Of a stretch of DNA of 64,000 bases, positions 41,811-52,139 are shown one piece after another (within the stretch, counting starts at the first letter, position 1; every line of letters starts with the position of its first letter). The stretch is taken from assembly GCA_022606425.2 (NCBI GenBank), contig JAHDVF020001322.1:62001-126000 (forward strand), written 5' to 3'. The notes below the pieces were generated by a model. The model searched no databases, was not told where the DNA came from, and saw nothing but the letters and a program-made list of their open reading frames with translations. The position numbers and the translations under genes are program-made. This DNA is from Lepidostoma basale. Its lineage: Eukaryota; Arthropoda; Insecta; Trichoptera; Lepidostomatidae.

Positions 41811-42464
41811 TAAGTAATGTATTCTAATATAATGAAGCGAATAATTTTACGTTGAATTGGAGTGTAGAAAGCGCATTCAAAACCACATTAGCGCGATTGT
41901 TATGCAGACTAATCCAGATAATGGTAATTCCAAAACGATGCGGTAAATATCAAAGAACACTGACAGTAGCTTACCTACGATACAAGCATTGCTGCTGTCA
42001 GGTAAAGCTTTATCCCACAGTTTCTCAAACTTATTAGCCCCGTGACTCACTTTTCAGAAAAAATAATGGCGACATATATTCCAACGTTAATTTATTATGG
42101 AATATTCCTGGAATCGATTACTGCCCAAAATGTGTTTTTGTTTGATTCCAGACCCTAGCAGCTATATGGATGGGGAAAACCGAATAAGGCGATGCCAACC
42201 TTATGGACCAAGAACTATAACATAAAATATTCAAATTCAGTAATAATAAAAACAAAATTACCATTTTTTCAAACATTATATATTATTATGCAGGCGATAA
42301 TAAAATTTAAAATCCATTGTATTAAATACGAACCTCCAAGAATACCTGTAATACCAATATTTAAATTCAGAAAATTTTACATAAATATTTGAAGATTATT
42401 TTTGCATAGAATCATGTTTTCCACCCCTGATCTGTATGTATATAAAGGACTAAGTTTACAATAG
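41811..42464. other. No recognised gene; one minisatellite-like unit
   Basis: 42065-42110 (AATAATGGCGACATATATTC, then CAACGTTAAT) resembles the units of the minisatellite at 42618-42815. Otherwise unrecognised. Confidence 0.4.
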
Positions 42465-42617
42465 TGTCAACAGTCTGTCGATGCCAGCGAGCCTGGCGAA
42501 ACCGGTCGCTGTCTAAATAAAGACAAAAGTGGAAGTAGTTAAAAAACTTCGTTTTATTTAATTATTATTTAAAATGAACTTCCATCAAGAGATTTCAGTA
42601 AAATCATTTGATTATCT
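42465..42617 (+). ncRNA. Hammerhead ribozyme-like motif, family HHR-H copy 3
   Basis: Helix I ACAGT (42470-42474) with GCTGT (42508-42512), five pairs including one U-G. Core CTGTCGA (42475-42481, A6 to T), one extra T, stem GCCAG/CTGGC (42483-42487 with 42493-42497, perfect), GAAAC (42498-42502), CG, GTC (42505-42507). Downstream AAAGTGGAAGTAGTT and TTCGTTTTATTTAATTATTA form the family tail, and AACTTCCATCAAGAGATTTC ends the unit. In copy 2 the helix I U-G pair is U-A. Confidence 0.7.
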
Positions 42618-42815
42618 TATTATGGACTCATAAATTCCAACGTTCAAATATTATGGCTACATGAGAACCAACGTTAAAAGATAATGGCGACATACTCGTA
42701 TATTCCATGTTAATATAATATGGACTCATAAATTCCAACGTTCAAAGATTATGGCTACAAGAGATCCAACGTAAAAAGATTGCGGCTACATGAGAACCAA
42801 CGTAAAAATATTATG
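42618..42815. repeat. Minisatellite, ~30-35-bp units
   Basis: About seven imperfect units built on ATTATGGCTACATGAGAACC plus AACGTTAAAAG. Some alternate as ATTATGGACTCATAAATTCC plus AACGTTCAAAG. Confidence 0.75.
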
Positions 42816-42865
42816 GAGACATTAATAATAGTAAACACGATTGTTTAGCGGTTTTCCTTGGATTT

Positions 42866-44099
42866 CTTCTTCTTCTTCTTTTTGTCCTGTCACACCTCCG
42901 TGGTGCATAGGGCCTCAAGGAATCTTCTCCACCCGACTCTATCGCATGCCTGATGCTTAACATCGTCCCAAGTGAGACCTGCTGCCTTAACCTCGTCCTG
43001 CAGGGTTCTTCTCCAGGTGGCTCTAGGTCTGCCTCGCTTTCTCTTTCCCCCCATAGGGGACCAGTCTAGTGCGCCCTGAGCGATGCAGGCTGGGTTCCGT
43101 CTCAGAGTGTGACCGATCCACTGCCACTTGCGCCTAGCGACTTGTTCTCTAATTGGCTTTTCGCCTGCCATGGTCCAGAGAACGGCATTTGACACTGTTT
43201 GGGGCCAATAGATTTTGAATATTGAGCGAAGGCACCTATTTATAAACACCTGGAGTTTACCAATAACGTCTGCGGTAGACTTCCAAGTCTCACATCCGTA
43301 CAGCAGTACGCTTTTAACGTTACTGCTGAATACTTGGAGCTTGAGCTTTCTCGAAATGATACCGGAGCGCCATACAGGGCGAAGCATAGTGAAAGCTCCC
43401 CTTGCCTTGTCAAGTCTACTGGCTACATCCTCCTCCGTACCTCCCGAGCCTGCTATCATACTACCGAGGTAGCAGAAGCTCGTCGTGGTTACAAGGGGGA
43501 CACCGTGGAGCAAGATTGGGGTGGAGTCATTTGTGGACACTCGTAGGTCTACTGTCTTGGACATGTTAATCTTGAGACCTACTTTTGCCGCTTCCTCGTG
43601 AAGTCTACAAAGTTTCCGCTCCGCATCCACCAGGTTTACCGAAAGCAAACAGAGGTCATCAGCATAATCCAGATCCTCCAACTGGGTATCACGCATCCAT
43701 GGAATGCCACGGGGACCGTCGAAAGAACGGCGCAACACATCCTCCAGAACCACTATGAAGAGCAGGGGTGATAGTAGACATCCCTGTCGCACTCCCGCAC
43801 TCAGTTTGATGGCCTCGGAGAGTTTGCCCTGGTGCACTACACGACAAGAACAACCGTCATACATTGCCCTGATGACATTCACAATCTTCTGTGGGACTCC
43901 TCTGCGAATGAGAGTTGACCAGATTGAAGTCCACGATAATGTATCGAAGGCCTTTTCAAAGTCGACGAACGTTAGGTACATGCTGTACTGCCATTCAGAG
44001 GCCTCTTCAATTATGATGCGGAGTGTATTTATGTGCTCAACGCAAGACCGGCCACTTCGGAAGCCAGCCTGTTCCTCTCGCATACCTCCTTCGAGTGCA
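42866..44099 (-). pseudogene. LINE-C reverse transcriptase, 5'-truncated, nested insertion
   Basis: The minus ORF (codons from 44131 to 42890, 413 aa; the first ~11 come from flanking repeat) holds most of an RVT_1 domain: EEQAGFRSGRSCVEHI (19-34), motif A FVDFEKAFD (55-63), motif B GVRQGCLLSPLLF (113-125), motif C YADD (156-159), motif D GLKINMSKT (185-193), YLGS (221-224). The C-terminal region has VLLYGCETW, RRKWQWIGHTLRR, RGRPRATWRR and CDRVGWRRFLEAL. The N-terminal endonuclease and RT fingers are absent. A (GAA)n tail (42866-42885) ends the element. CTTGGATTT at 42857-42865 and 44100-44108 is a 9-bp target duplication. Organisation resembles RTE/I-type LINEs, clade uncertain. The continuous frame suggests a recent copy, but it is dead because it is truncated. 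Confidence 0.9.
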
Positions 44100-44172
44100 C
44101 TTGGATTTAATATATATATAATATGTGACAAATTTGTTTCGCCTTACGAGGGCATTCTCAAACTGAACCTTA
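44100..44172 (-). repeat. HHR-E hammerhead-like repeat, copy 1 (split by LINE-C)
   Basis: Minus strand: TTGAGAA (44155-44161), T, stem GCC/GGC, GAAAC, then AAATTT and GTC (44127-44129). ACAAATTTGT forms a self-complementary helix III, longer than in other families. The outer part, TTTAGCGGTTTTCCTTGGAT, lies at 42845-42863 on the far side of LINE-C and matches 62046-62069. Confidence 0.7.
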
Positions 44173-44419
44173 TCGCCAAACAGTGTGTCCTTATATTGAG
44201 TTTAGAAATCTTAAGGGTGGGGGAGAAAGTATATAATGCAACTTTTTAGTTGTAAAATAATTTTTTTTAAGGTTTTTCTTAGTGATGAGTCATAAGTAAA
44301 TTTACAACTGAATTTCAGAGAATGTTTGGGGTTCAATATATAATATAATAATAAACAGTAATATTACTTAATGTTAATTATTATGTATAGAACCTCAAAA
44401 ATTCGTTGAATTAAATTTA
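44173..44419. other. AT-rich, nothing recognised
   Basis: No supported feature. Confidence 0.4.
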
Positions 44420-44548
44420 GTTGAACCATCTCGTGGACCCCCATTTACGTCTCATGGACCCCCAATTCTTTTACAATTGTCGTAGACCCCTAGCAAGTTG
44501 TCGTAGACCCTTGGGGGTCCATATAGACCACTTTGGGAATCACTACCG
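44420..44548 (+). mobile_element. hAT element right end (same family as 16418)
   Basis: TCGTGGACCCCCATTTACGT, CTCATGGACCCCCAATTCTT and ACCACTTTGGGAATCACT match 17010-17124. The left end is missing. Confidence 0.8.
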
Positions 44549-44894
44549 TAGAGCCAGTATTACTCCCTTAGTTCCCGTCAATTTCCTAAGAGGATCCAGT
44601 GCGTCCACTTTGAGAAACTGTGGTTAATGTAATTATATTTGTTGCACGAATTATTACAGTGTAGCAAAGTTTGCTGTGTGGTCGACTTTATCCATGTTAT
44701 GTACATTGATATCATACGATTTTCTAATGAAAGTATTACTACTTACTTGTTGAAAAGTTCACTGTAATTATGTGTCTAATAACGTTATTCCTTTCATGGC
44801 GGTGCGTTTTACATTATGGAATAAATTATGGGATACTGCAATGGATTTTATGAAAATAGTGAATGCTTTACAATAAAAATCTATAAAAAAGAGC
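44549..44894. other. No recognised feature
   Basis: Nothing supported. Confidence 0.4.
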
Positions 44895-45605
44895 TAGCAT
44901 TTTTAGGTGAGTAGAAAATTTAGAGCAAGTAGACGATTTCGTGTATTTGGGTAGTATGTTTAAAAAAGATGCGCGAGTGGAGAGGGATATCGAAAGAAGG
45001 GTTGGGCCAGGCAACAAAGTGAATGGTGTACTTAAAATTGTCATCGCAAACACCTTTCCTAAAATGCTAAAATGGCAGTGCACAATGGTGTTCTTATACC
45101 GACCCTTATGTATGGAAGCGAATCATGGAACTGGCAAAAAAGGATGAAAGTAGAATAAATGCAGTAGAAATGAGATCTCTTAGACGAATGTGTAGATACT
45201 CTGTGTGTGATAGTGTGTCGAATGAAAACATAAGAAGTGAATGCGGTGCGAATCATGGTGTTATGGACAAAATAATGAAATGATCATTAAGATGGTTTGG
45301 ACACATGGAAAGAGTGAAAGAAGAAAGAATGGTAAAAAAATTATATGGTAACGATATAAATAGAACTAGAAATAGAGGAAGACCGAGGAAAATGTGGCAC
45401 GATCAAATAAATCAAATATTGAATGTCGGCCACGTGAGGAGTCAATATTCAATATTTAATCGAAAAATCGACACGCGTGCATGACACGATGTATGAATGT
45501 TGAGGAATCGAGAGAAATATGTCAGGAAAGAAAAGTGTGGCAGTCTATTATTTCTGCCTACCCCTTCGGGGAGACGGCGTGATCGTTAATTAGTTAGTTA
45601 GGTTA
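44895..45605 (+). pseudogene. LINE-A 3' part, long copy
   Basis: Plus: LEQVDDFVYLGSMFKKDARV, then ERDIERRVGPGNKVNGVLKI, then KMLKWQCTMVFLYRPLCMEA (frameshifted KMAVHNGVLIPTLMYGS), NWQKRMKVE, then RRMCRYSVCDSVSNENIRSE, RWFGHMERVKEERMVKK, RNRGRPRKMWHDQINQILNV, then MNVEESREICQERKVWQSII, SAYPFGETA and (GTTA)n. At least three frameshifts or stops. The 45430-45475 stretch has a short local duplication. Confidence 0.85.
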
Positions 45606-45671
45606 GTTTCCCTGGGATTTATAAAGCGAAGCGTCCACTATGTAAATTGGTTTTACAATAAAGTAAACACT

Positions 45672-45848
45672 AAGGGTATGGCCAAATCGGAGTGCCTGGG
45701 TAGGAGTCAAGACACAGTTCGCTTATGATCACGCCCTGTGGCGCGGAGCGTGTAGTGTGGAGTGTCCCATAGTGCGCCATTCGTTGCGTTGGTTCGCCGG
45801 GTGTTTATTTTGACTCCTGCTCTGGCACTTCGGTGTGGCCGTACCCTA
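45672..45848. mobile_element. MITE with AGGGTAYGGCCA termini
   Basis: Left AAGGGTATGGCCAAATCGGA and right (reversed) TTAGGGTACGGCCACACCGA run as inverted repeats for about 38 bp (through AGGAGTCAA). The centre is GC-rich. Target duplication ambiguous. Superfamily not assigned. Confidence 0.75.
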
Positions 45849-45914
45849 ATAAAACACATCATCTGACAGTCACTTGATATAATATATTGTACTCTATAAG
45901 AGTACTCTACATGT

Positions 45915-46350
45915 ACTCTACTATATAATGAAAGTAGAATAAATGCAGTAGAAATGAGATCTCTTAGACGAATGTGTGGATACTCTGTGTATGATAGAGT
46001 GTCGAATGAAAATATAAGAAGCGAATGCGGTGCGAATGCAAGTGTAATGAACAAAATAATGAAAGGGTCATTAGGATGGTTTGGACACATGAAAATAATG
46101 AATGAAGACATAATGATAAAGAAAGTATATGTAAACGACGTGAACGGAGCTGGGTATAGAGGAAGGCCGAGGAAAACGTGGCACGATCAAATCAATTTAA
46201 TATTAAATGTCGGTTACGTAAGGAGTCGGAGAAATCGACGTGCTTGCATGAAACGATGTATAAATGTAGAGAAACGAGATGTATGTTAGAACAGAACAAT
46301 GTAGCAGTCCATTCTTTCTCCCGGAAGACGGCGTGATGGTTAGTTAGAAG
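45915..46350 (+). pseudogene. LINE-A 3' part
   Basis: The open 111-codon stretch (45954-46289) reads MRSLRRMCGYSVYDRVSNEN, then IRSECGANASVMNKIMKGSL, then GWFGHMKIMNEDIMIKKVYV, then GYRGRPRKTWHDQINLILNV, then RSRRNRRACMKRCINVEKRD. It ends at CGTGATGGTTAGTTAG. Confidence 0.85.
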
Positions 46351-46767
46351 CTTATGTATGACGCATATGATTCATGTCAGCATTGACTTTATTAATAGTA
46401 TAAATTTCATCCCATAAAAGCATCGATCCCATAAAAGCATTACATCGTCTCCGCTGGAGTTGGAATGAAACATTCTCCGGAAGATGGGCTACCAAAGCGT
46501 TTTTGCGAGATGTGATAAATGGATAGGCTGATGACGTTGTATGACTGAACCGTTCTCCACGTCCGGCCATGCTACCTGCTTTCTTTTCAACTTTCATTTT
46601 CTATGTTTCGATTGTACTGTCTGTTCCTTTGTGTGCGTTATTCATCAATTCGTAGAAACGTGTATATAAAATACATATCAATTAAGAATTCATTGAAACA
46701 TGTACACTTTTTACCGAAAGAAATTACGATTAATAATAAAAAAACAAACAACAGTGAAAAATATTGA
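46351..46767. other. No recognised feature
   Basis: CATCCCATAAAAGCAT is repeated at 46408 and 46425 (short direct duplication). An 81-codon minus ORF without a domain. Confidence 0.4.
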
Positions 46768-47029
46768 CTAACAAACTAACCATCACGCCTTATTCTCACT
46801 TTTCTTTTCTAGCATACTTCTCTCGTTTCCTTAACATTCATACATCGTATCATGCACGCGCGTCGATTTCTCAGACTCCTCACGTGGTCGACATTCAATG
46901 TTCGATTTATTTGATTGTGCCACGTTTTCCTCGGTATTCCTCTATTTCAAGTTGCATTTTTTCTATTCAATCTTCATTCATTCTTTCAATGTGTCCAAAC
47001 CAACTTAATGTTCCTTTCATTATTTTTAT
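46768..47029 (-). pseudogene. LINE-A 3' end (-)
   Basis: ACTAACAAACTAACCATCAC tail, then reversed MNVKETREVC.., RSLRNRRACMIRCMNV, NRGIPRKTWHNQIN and FGHIERMNE traces. Confidence 0.75.
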
Positions 47030-47095
47030 ATCGATTTGGCTCATAATGATATCAAGAGCGATTACACAAAATAATAATATTGATTCTTATATGAT
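47030..47095 (+). mobile_element. SINE tail fragment
   Basis: ATCGATTTGGCTCATAATGA, GAGCGATTACACAAAATAAT. Subfamily 1 tail only. Confidence 0.65.
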
Positions 47096-47370
47096 AAACG
47101 CCGTAGAAATGAGATCACTAAGAAGAATGTGCGGGAAAACGTTGTATTATAGAATACCGAAAGATGAAATAAGAAAGAAATGTAAGGCAGATGACTGCAT
47201 CATGGATAAAATTAAAAAAGGATCCCTGGGATGTATGAATGTAGAGGAAGCCCGAGATTTGAAAAGAAAATTAAATTGGTTCATTGTTCTACGCAAGATT
47301 TTTCGAATTATATTACTGCGCTTTGATGTTTTCAAAGCATTCGTATATTTACAATTAACAAACTAATTAA
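47096..47370 (+). pseudogene. LINE-A fragment
   Basis: Plus: INAVEMRSLRRMCGKTLYYR, then IPKDEIRKKCKADDCIMDKI, then KKGSLG, jumping to MNVEEARDLKR. Internal deletion of GHMERM...RGRPRK. Confidence 0.75.
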
Positions 47371-47909
47371 AAATACCTAAAATCACTCGCCGTTATCAAT
47401 TTTACTGCTGCTTAACCTCTTCATATTTCACCGCAAATAGCATTTAACGTGTTTAAACTTTATAAAAAAATGAATTTACGAAATAAATGTTTTGTTAATC
47501 AAATATTTACAAGACGAATATTATAAACTAGTGATAGCGTTCAAGGATAAAAAAATATGTTGTCACAATGGATTTTCGACGTTTTTTATTAACACGTATA
47601 GTTGAGCACTATTGAAGTTATGTAGAAACAGCACATTTATGGTTTATGTACCAAAGCAATAATATACGAGAGGAATCTTTTCAGGCATATAATCAACTCC
47701 ACGATTACAAAGGTATTTCAAATGTGTGTTTTGTTGGTTTGCGCATGTAAGAAAATTGTTATAACTGCAATTACAGCTTATGTTATTGCTTTTAGAATGT
47801 ATTTTTGCCAGAGACGTGAAGACGCGAAGAATACAAAAAATGTGAGTTATAAAAAATTCAGAACAATATTGTTTTTACAGAAATCTCGCGATAGGAGTTA
47901 TTTTTAACT
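47371..47909. other. No recognised feature
   Basis: Nothing supported. Confidence 0.4.
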
Positions 47910-48222
47910 GAACTTCTTCTTCATCTTCAAGTGCCCTGTCGGGTCCCCCCAACGTTGGCGATCACCTCGAACCTGTCCCTGTCCTGCGCCGCTCGGAACA
48001 GCTCCTCCACACTTCGGATGCCGGTTCACTCCCTCACGTTTCGCAGCCAGGACATTTGTCTCCTTCCGGGCCCTCGGCGACCCTCAACTTTCCCCTCCAA
48101 TATCAGTTGGAGAAGGTGGTACTTTTCCCCACGCAGTATATGACCCAGATGTGAGATCTTTCGAACCTTGATAGTTGATAACAATTTTGTCAACTCTAGC
48201 TCGCCTCAGGACTTTAACTGAA
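47910..48222 (-). pseudogene. LINE-D 3' end (-)
   Basis: (TTC)-type tail at 47916-47930, then minus codons REWTGIRSVEELFRAAQDRD, then RFEVIANVG, GRRGPGRRQMSWLRNVRE and SHLGHILRGEKYHLLQLILE. Very close to 23525-24002. Confidence 0.8.
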
Positions 48223-48332
48223 CAACGAATGCTAAATCAGTAAGTGCAACTGGGAAGACAGGACAAACAAATAAATGAAAACGCGAATGAAATAAATAAT
48301 GTTTCACATGGAAATAGTTTTTTTCCTAAGTA

Positions 48333-48654
48333 CAGTCGAACTCGGTTATTCCGAAGAAGATGGGTTCTATTGAATTTAATCGTTATAAGCCCTACTCGTT
48401 ATATTAGTGAATAGGTATTTTTGAGTCCTTACAAACATACCCATTACAAGAAGATATGAAATATCTGGAGCGCTCATGTATGGTAATACAAAAAGTTCAT
48501 TCAAACAAAAATACACAATTAGAGAGAAGTAGTTCGTTATGAAAGTGAATAAATGTTAGTATAGAGAATATCATAAACTAAAATTTCAACGAATGTATCC
48601 TCGTTATATCCGAGATCTCGCTATTTTCTTGATCGCAATAACCGAGTTCGACCG
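48333..48654. mobile_element. pogo-like MITE with TA target duplication
   Basis: Ends CAGTCGAACTCGGTTAT (left) and CGGTCGAACTCGGTTATTGC (right, reversed), with TA on both sides (48331-48332, 48655-48656). Subterminal TCGTTATA/TATAACGA motifs recur near both ends. A 322-bp body without an ORF. Ends and target fit pogo/Tigger, so it could have been mobilised by a transposase like that at 55908. Confidence 0.85.
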
Positions 48655-48864
48655 TATATGAATATGATCAGATTATTTTCGTAACTAAGATAGTTTTGAA
48701 ATTATGGATGTTGAATATCCTAGCAAATGATTTATAATCATAATAAATTATAATTATTCTTTTCTTAAAAATTAATGTGAATCTTCATAGTAAATATTAT
48801 TTTAGAAGATTAATTATGATTTATTTATGAACAAAAAAAATGCTTTTCTACTTTTAGGTTATGA

Positions 48865-49035
48865 ATTAAAACACTGTTTTTACAACTTTTGAATTTATTA
48901 TTCTCGACATGTTTCGAAGGCTTTCACCTTCACCATCGGGAGAACGATATAAATCCGACGATGAAGGTGTAAGCCTTCGAAACATATCGAGAAAAATATA
49001 CTCAAAACTGGAAAAAAGTGTTTTAATTCATAAAA
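48865..49035. repeat. HHR-C palindromic repeat, copy 4
   Basis: Minus core: helix I TTCTC/GAGAA, CCGATGG for CTGATGA, perfect stem GAAGG/CCTTC, GAAAC, AT, GTC. Plus core: CCGACGA (48955-48961), the same stem, GAAAC (48979-48983), AT, ATC. Both tails run outward through AAACTCAAAACTGG-type sequence to TTAATTCATAA. Confidence 0.78.
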
Positions 49036-49314
49036 AAAATTCGTTATTATGGTATTCCACAGTGTTAACGCCTTAAGTTTATCTAAAATTAACTTTAATT
49101 ATATTTTTGTAATGACATGTATCGTCTTGCTGATACTAAACAATGAAATAATAATTACAATGTTGTATATTTTTAAAATCAGTTTAATTAATATTTTACA
49201 ATAATACATGCAATAAAAATTATGGCAATATTCTATTCCTCATAATCATATTTTATTGTTTGTTTGATTTTTAATAATTTAATAGAAAATGTTCGATGTT
49301 AAATTTGTACCATT

Positions 49315-49500
49315 ATACAGTGACAAAAATATTGCGATAGATCAGCTATCCATCACATGTCATGATATACAATATAATAGCTATTCACTTGACAATGATT
49401 TGGATTATAATGACGTAAAGAACTATTCAACAAAATGATAATAAATATTAACAAAACCATTATTAAAAATTACGAAGGTTTAAACGACTTTTACCTTTGA
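49315..49500 (+). mobile_element. SINE body and tail fragment
   Basis: TGCGATAGATCAGCTATCCA, CACATGTCATGA, TTGACAATGATTTGG and GACGTAAAGAACTATTCAAC (subfamily 1 tail), then GGTTTAAACGACTTTTACC (subfamily 2 tail). Head missing. Both tails occur together here. Confidence 0.7.
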
Positions 49501-49924
49501 TAAACAAATATAAACACAATTTTAGGTTACTTCAAAATGTATTAAAAATTAATTTCAGTGGCCTTCTGGTTTTCGGACAATAGAACACGATGAAGTCAAA
49601 ATATCAAATGCATTTGATTGTCTATCACCTTTTGTATAATCAGCGCCTGCCATGTTCTCTTTATGGTCATGAGAAATGAAAGTTTCCCATGTATTGTATC
49701 AGAGAATAAGAGAGATATTCAGACTAATGTAGTGAGTTTCTTCTCTCTGTTGACGGCTGGAATGGACATACTTAGAGCGTCACATCGCAAATTACGCGCA
49801 AATTCAAATTTCTCAAAATTCAAACTTATATATTTCATTTTTTTATTTAAATATATCCAATGCATTACATAATTATTTTTCAATACACTCAAGATACAAT
49901 TCAGAGATACACCATAATAGGGAA
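49501..49924. other. No recognised feature
   Basis: An 84-codon ORF (49618-49872) has no domain. Confidence 0.4.
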
Positions 49925-50350
49925 TATAAACTAGAAAATATCGATCAACCTGAAACGAAAAGTCTATGAAGCCCGCGTTCTACCAGTTGGTACTCATGGT
50001 CTTGAAACTGTTACATTGTCCAAGCAAAGTGCCGAGAAACTGCGAGTGACCCAAAGAGCCATGTTAGGAATAAGCCTAAGAGACAGAGTCAGAAACGATA
50101 CGGTGAGAGAAATAACAATGGTCACTGACATCATCCACCGGGTGGCGACTCTAAAATGGCAATGGTCGGGTCACGTAGCCAGCTCAGATGAAAAGTAGAC
50201 AATAAGACTGCTGACTTGGAGACCGTGGACGGCAAAGAGAAGTGCAAGGCGACCGCAAATACGGTGGAAGGATGACATGGAAGCGAATGGAGAACTCCTT
50301 TGTGCAGGAGTGGACGGAAATAGGCTGAGGAAGAAGAAGAAGAAGGAATA
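49925..50350 (+). pseudogene. LINE-B RT C-terminus
   Basis: Plus: NLKRKVYEARVLPVGTHGLE, then TVTLSKQSAEKLRVTQRAML, then GISLRDRVRNDTVREITMVT, then DIIHRVATLKWQWSGHVASS, one stop, then RLLTWRPWTAKRSARRPQIR and WKDDMEANGE. It ends in (GAA)n at 50330-50346. Same order as 1-423. Confidence 0.82.
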
Positions 50351-50789
50351 ATTTATAAAACGAGCGATAAATCTAAGATGCATGACAAATTAATAAAATG
50401 AATATACAATTATAATAAAGTTAGTACTTCCCTCAGGTGACCAAACTATTTCAAAATACGTCAAACTCCGAATTGTATTATTGTTCATAACCTACTCTAA
50501 TCTAAATACAAATATTTACTTTGGCGTTTATCTCACAGACAATAAAAAAAACAACTAGATTTTGTTTGTTTGTTTCAAAACCGTGACAGTGAGATAAAAA
50601 ATCTAGCAGCATTTCGTGAAAGTTCGTGAGAACAACTCGAAAAAAACATTTTATTTACTCATACAGTTAGAATGTCACCCATTTCGTACAGTAACCTATC
50701 CAACAATTCTGATATAATGTGAAGAAAGTCGTTGAGATGTGGATGCGAAATGATACCTGTAGGCATATCGTTCAACAACATTATACTGT
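50351..50789. other. No recognised feature
   Basis: Nothing supported. Confidence 0.4.
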
Positions 50790-51050
50790 ACATTATATCT
50801 TATTTTTATTCTCGGCGCTTCATCCCGATGTGGGATTTGGCCACCTCCATAACAGTCCTCCACTGGCTCCTGTATCTGTATCTAATCCCGTGGCTTTTTT
50901 AAATATATTATGTTTAGAAATATTTTAGGTGTTTTTTTTAGTGTAATCTGGATGTCTGCATCTGAACATAGAGGAAAATAGCAGTAGATTAAATGTGGCC
51001 TGAAAATGAGATCACTGAGAAGAATGTGTAGAGTAACGATATATGACAGT
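50790..51050. pseudogene. LINE-H tail (-) and LINE-A scrap (+)
   Basis: 50790-50895 reversed reads YRSQWRTVMEVAKSHIGMKR and RE, the same VAKSHIGM.RR end seen at 52980-53020. 51005-51050 has MRSLRRMCRVTIYDS of LINE-A. Confidence 0.6.
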
Positions 51051-51124
51051 TTCAATTGGTTATTCATCTTGATCTTCGTACCAGAATAAATACCTATTAG
51101 TTATATAATCTAATCACATCACAG

Positions 51125-51295
51125 ATGTCGAGGTTCTTCAGAGTCGAAGAATGGAGGCACCTTGTAAAGACCATCTCAGAGAGGCGGACCAGATAGATAG
51201 GCCATATAATGCGACATGAAAACTTCCACCAGACTATATTTGAGGCGATGACTGAGGAGAGACTCGAAAGTGGTTCTGTGATATGGATTCCTCAC
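51125..51295 (+). pseudogene. LINE RT C-terminal scrap
   Basis: Plus: EEWRHLVKTISERRTR, then GHIMRHENFHQTIFEAMTEE, a GHIMRH...E..EG block typical of LINE ORF2 ends. The family differs from the others here. Confidence 0.6.
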
Positions 51296-51299
51296 GAGG

Positions 51300-51665
51300 C
51301 AAGATATTTTGTTATGCTGGAGAGGGTTTAGAATTTTTTTAAGGTATCTCTATATGAGGGGGTATGGTAGTTATCCGTGGCTCTATCCCGGGATTTTTTT
51401 GGGAATGCTCGGAACCAATTATCTACAGCTTCGAAGAGATAGGCATCTAATAACCGAGATATTTCTAGAACTCGGCCGTGCAGGAGGATGCTGATCTTTT
51501 TGTCCCTGGTAGATATCTCCGACAGCGAAAGCACAGATTGGTTTACCTAATGAAAGCCTCGAGATGCGCCTCACACGCGGAGCTGAAGAAGGCTGCGGAG
51601 GATCGAACGGGTTGGAAAACGAGATTCAGATCATTGCTGCAAACCAATCTCCGGGATTGAAACCA
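51300..51665 (+). pseudogene. LINE-F fragment joined to another LINE end
   Basis: 51300-51550: FLRYLYMRGYGSYPWLYPGI, then FLGMLGTNYLQLRRDRHLIT, then DADLFVPGRYLRQRKHRLVY. At 51553 it switches in frame to KASRCASHAELKKAAEDRTG and WKTRFRSLLQ, which is the end of a different LINE. Chimera by nested insertion or deletion. Confidence 0.72.
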
Positions 51666-51844
51666 TAGAAAAAGAATATTAGCAATTATAGCAATACCAG
51701 ATATTTTTGTAAATAGCTTCACACAACGATGTTAAATATCTGTATTTCAAATACCTTTTAAATGCCCTAATCAGTTTTTATTTATGCTCACTCCGTATAC
51801 ATATAGCGTAGGTTCTGATTTACCTTAAGTAAACACTTTAACAA

Positions 51845-51910
51845 AAAAATCCTTGACAACAATGAGATGTTCGCACTTCGGTGCCGACGAAACACATTAA
51901 TTTCATCAAA
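51845..51910 (+). repeat. HHR-J, decayed hammerhead-like repeat
   Basis: Strong stem GTTCGCAC/GTGCCGAC with a TTCG loop, then GAAACACATTA. Upstream AATGAGA replaces CTGANGA. Only stem II and GAAAC are clear. Confidence 0.45.
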
Positions 51911-52139
51911 TGCGGAAATGATATTCATTATAATGGAAAATATTATAAGATTATGTTGGTTGCAAAGTTATAATTACATGTAATCCATTACGCTCTATTA
52001 ATGGCTTAGCTTGTAGAATAACTGAATACAAACATTGGAAATGTACTGAGGTATTAATATAATAAGTATATCTAAAATATGCATGTAAAAACATCACGAA
52101 GATAGATAGTATTGGAATCAATATGCAATAAGAGTCAAG
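51911..52139. other. No recognised feature
   Basis: Nothing supported. Confidence 0.4.

Noticed and set aside
43704..44249. 181-codon plus-strand ORF
   Set aside because: It is antisense to the LINE-C reverse transcriptase frame, which explains its openness.
46764..47366. 200-codon plus-strand ORF
   Set aside because: It joins an antisense LINE-A end, a SINE tail and a sense LINE-A fragment. Chimeric and not a gene.
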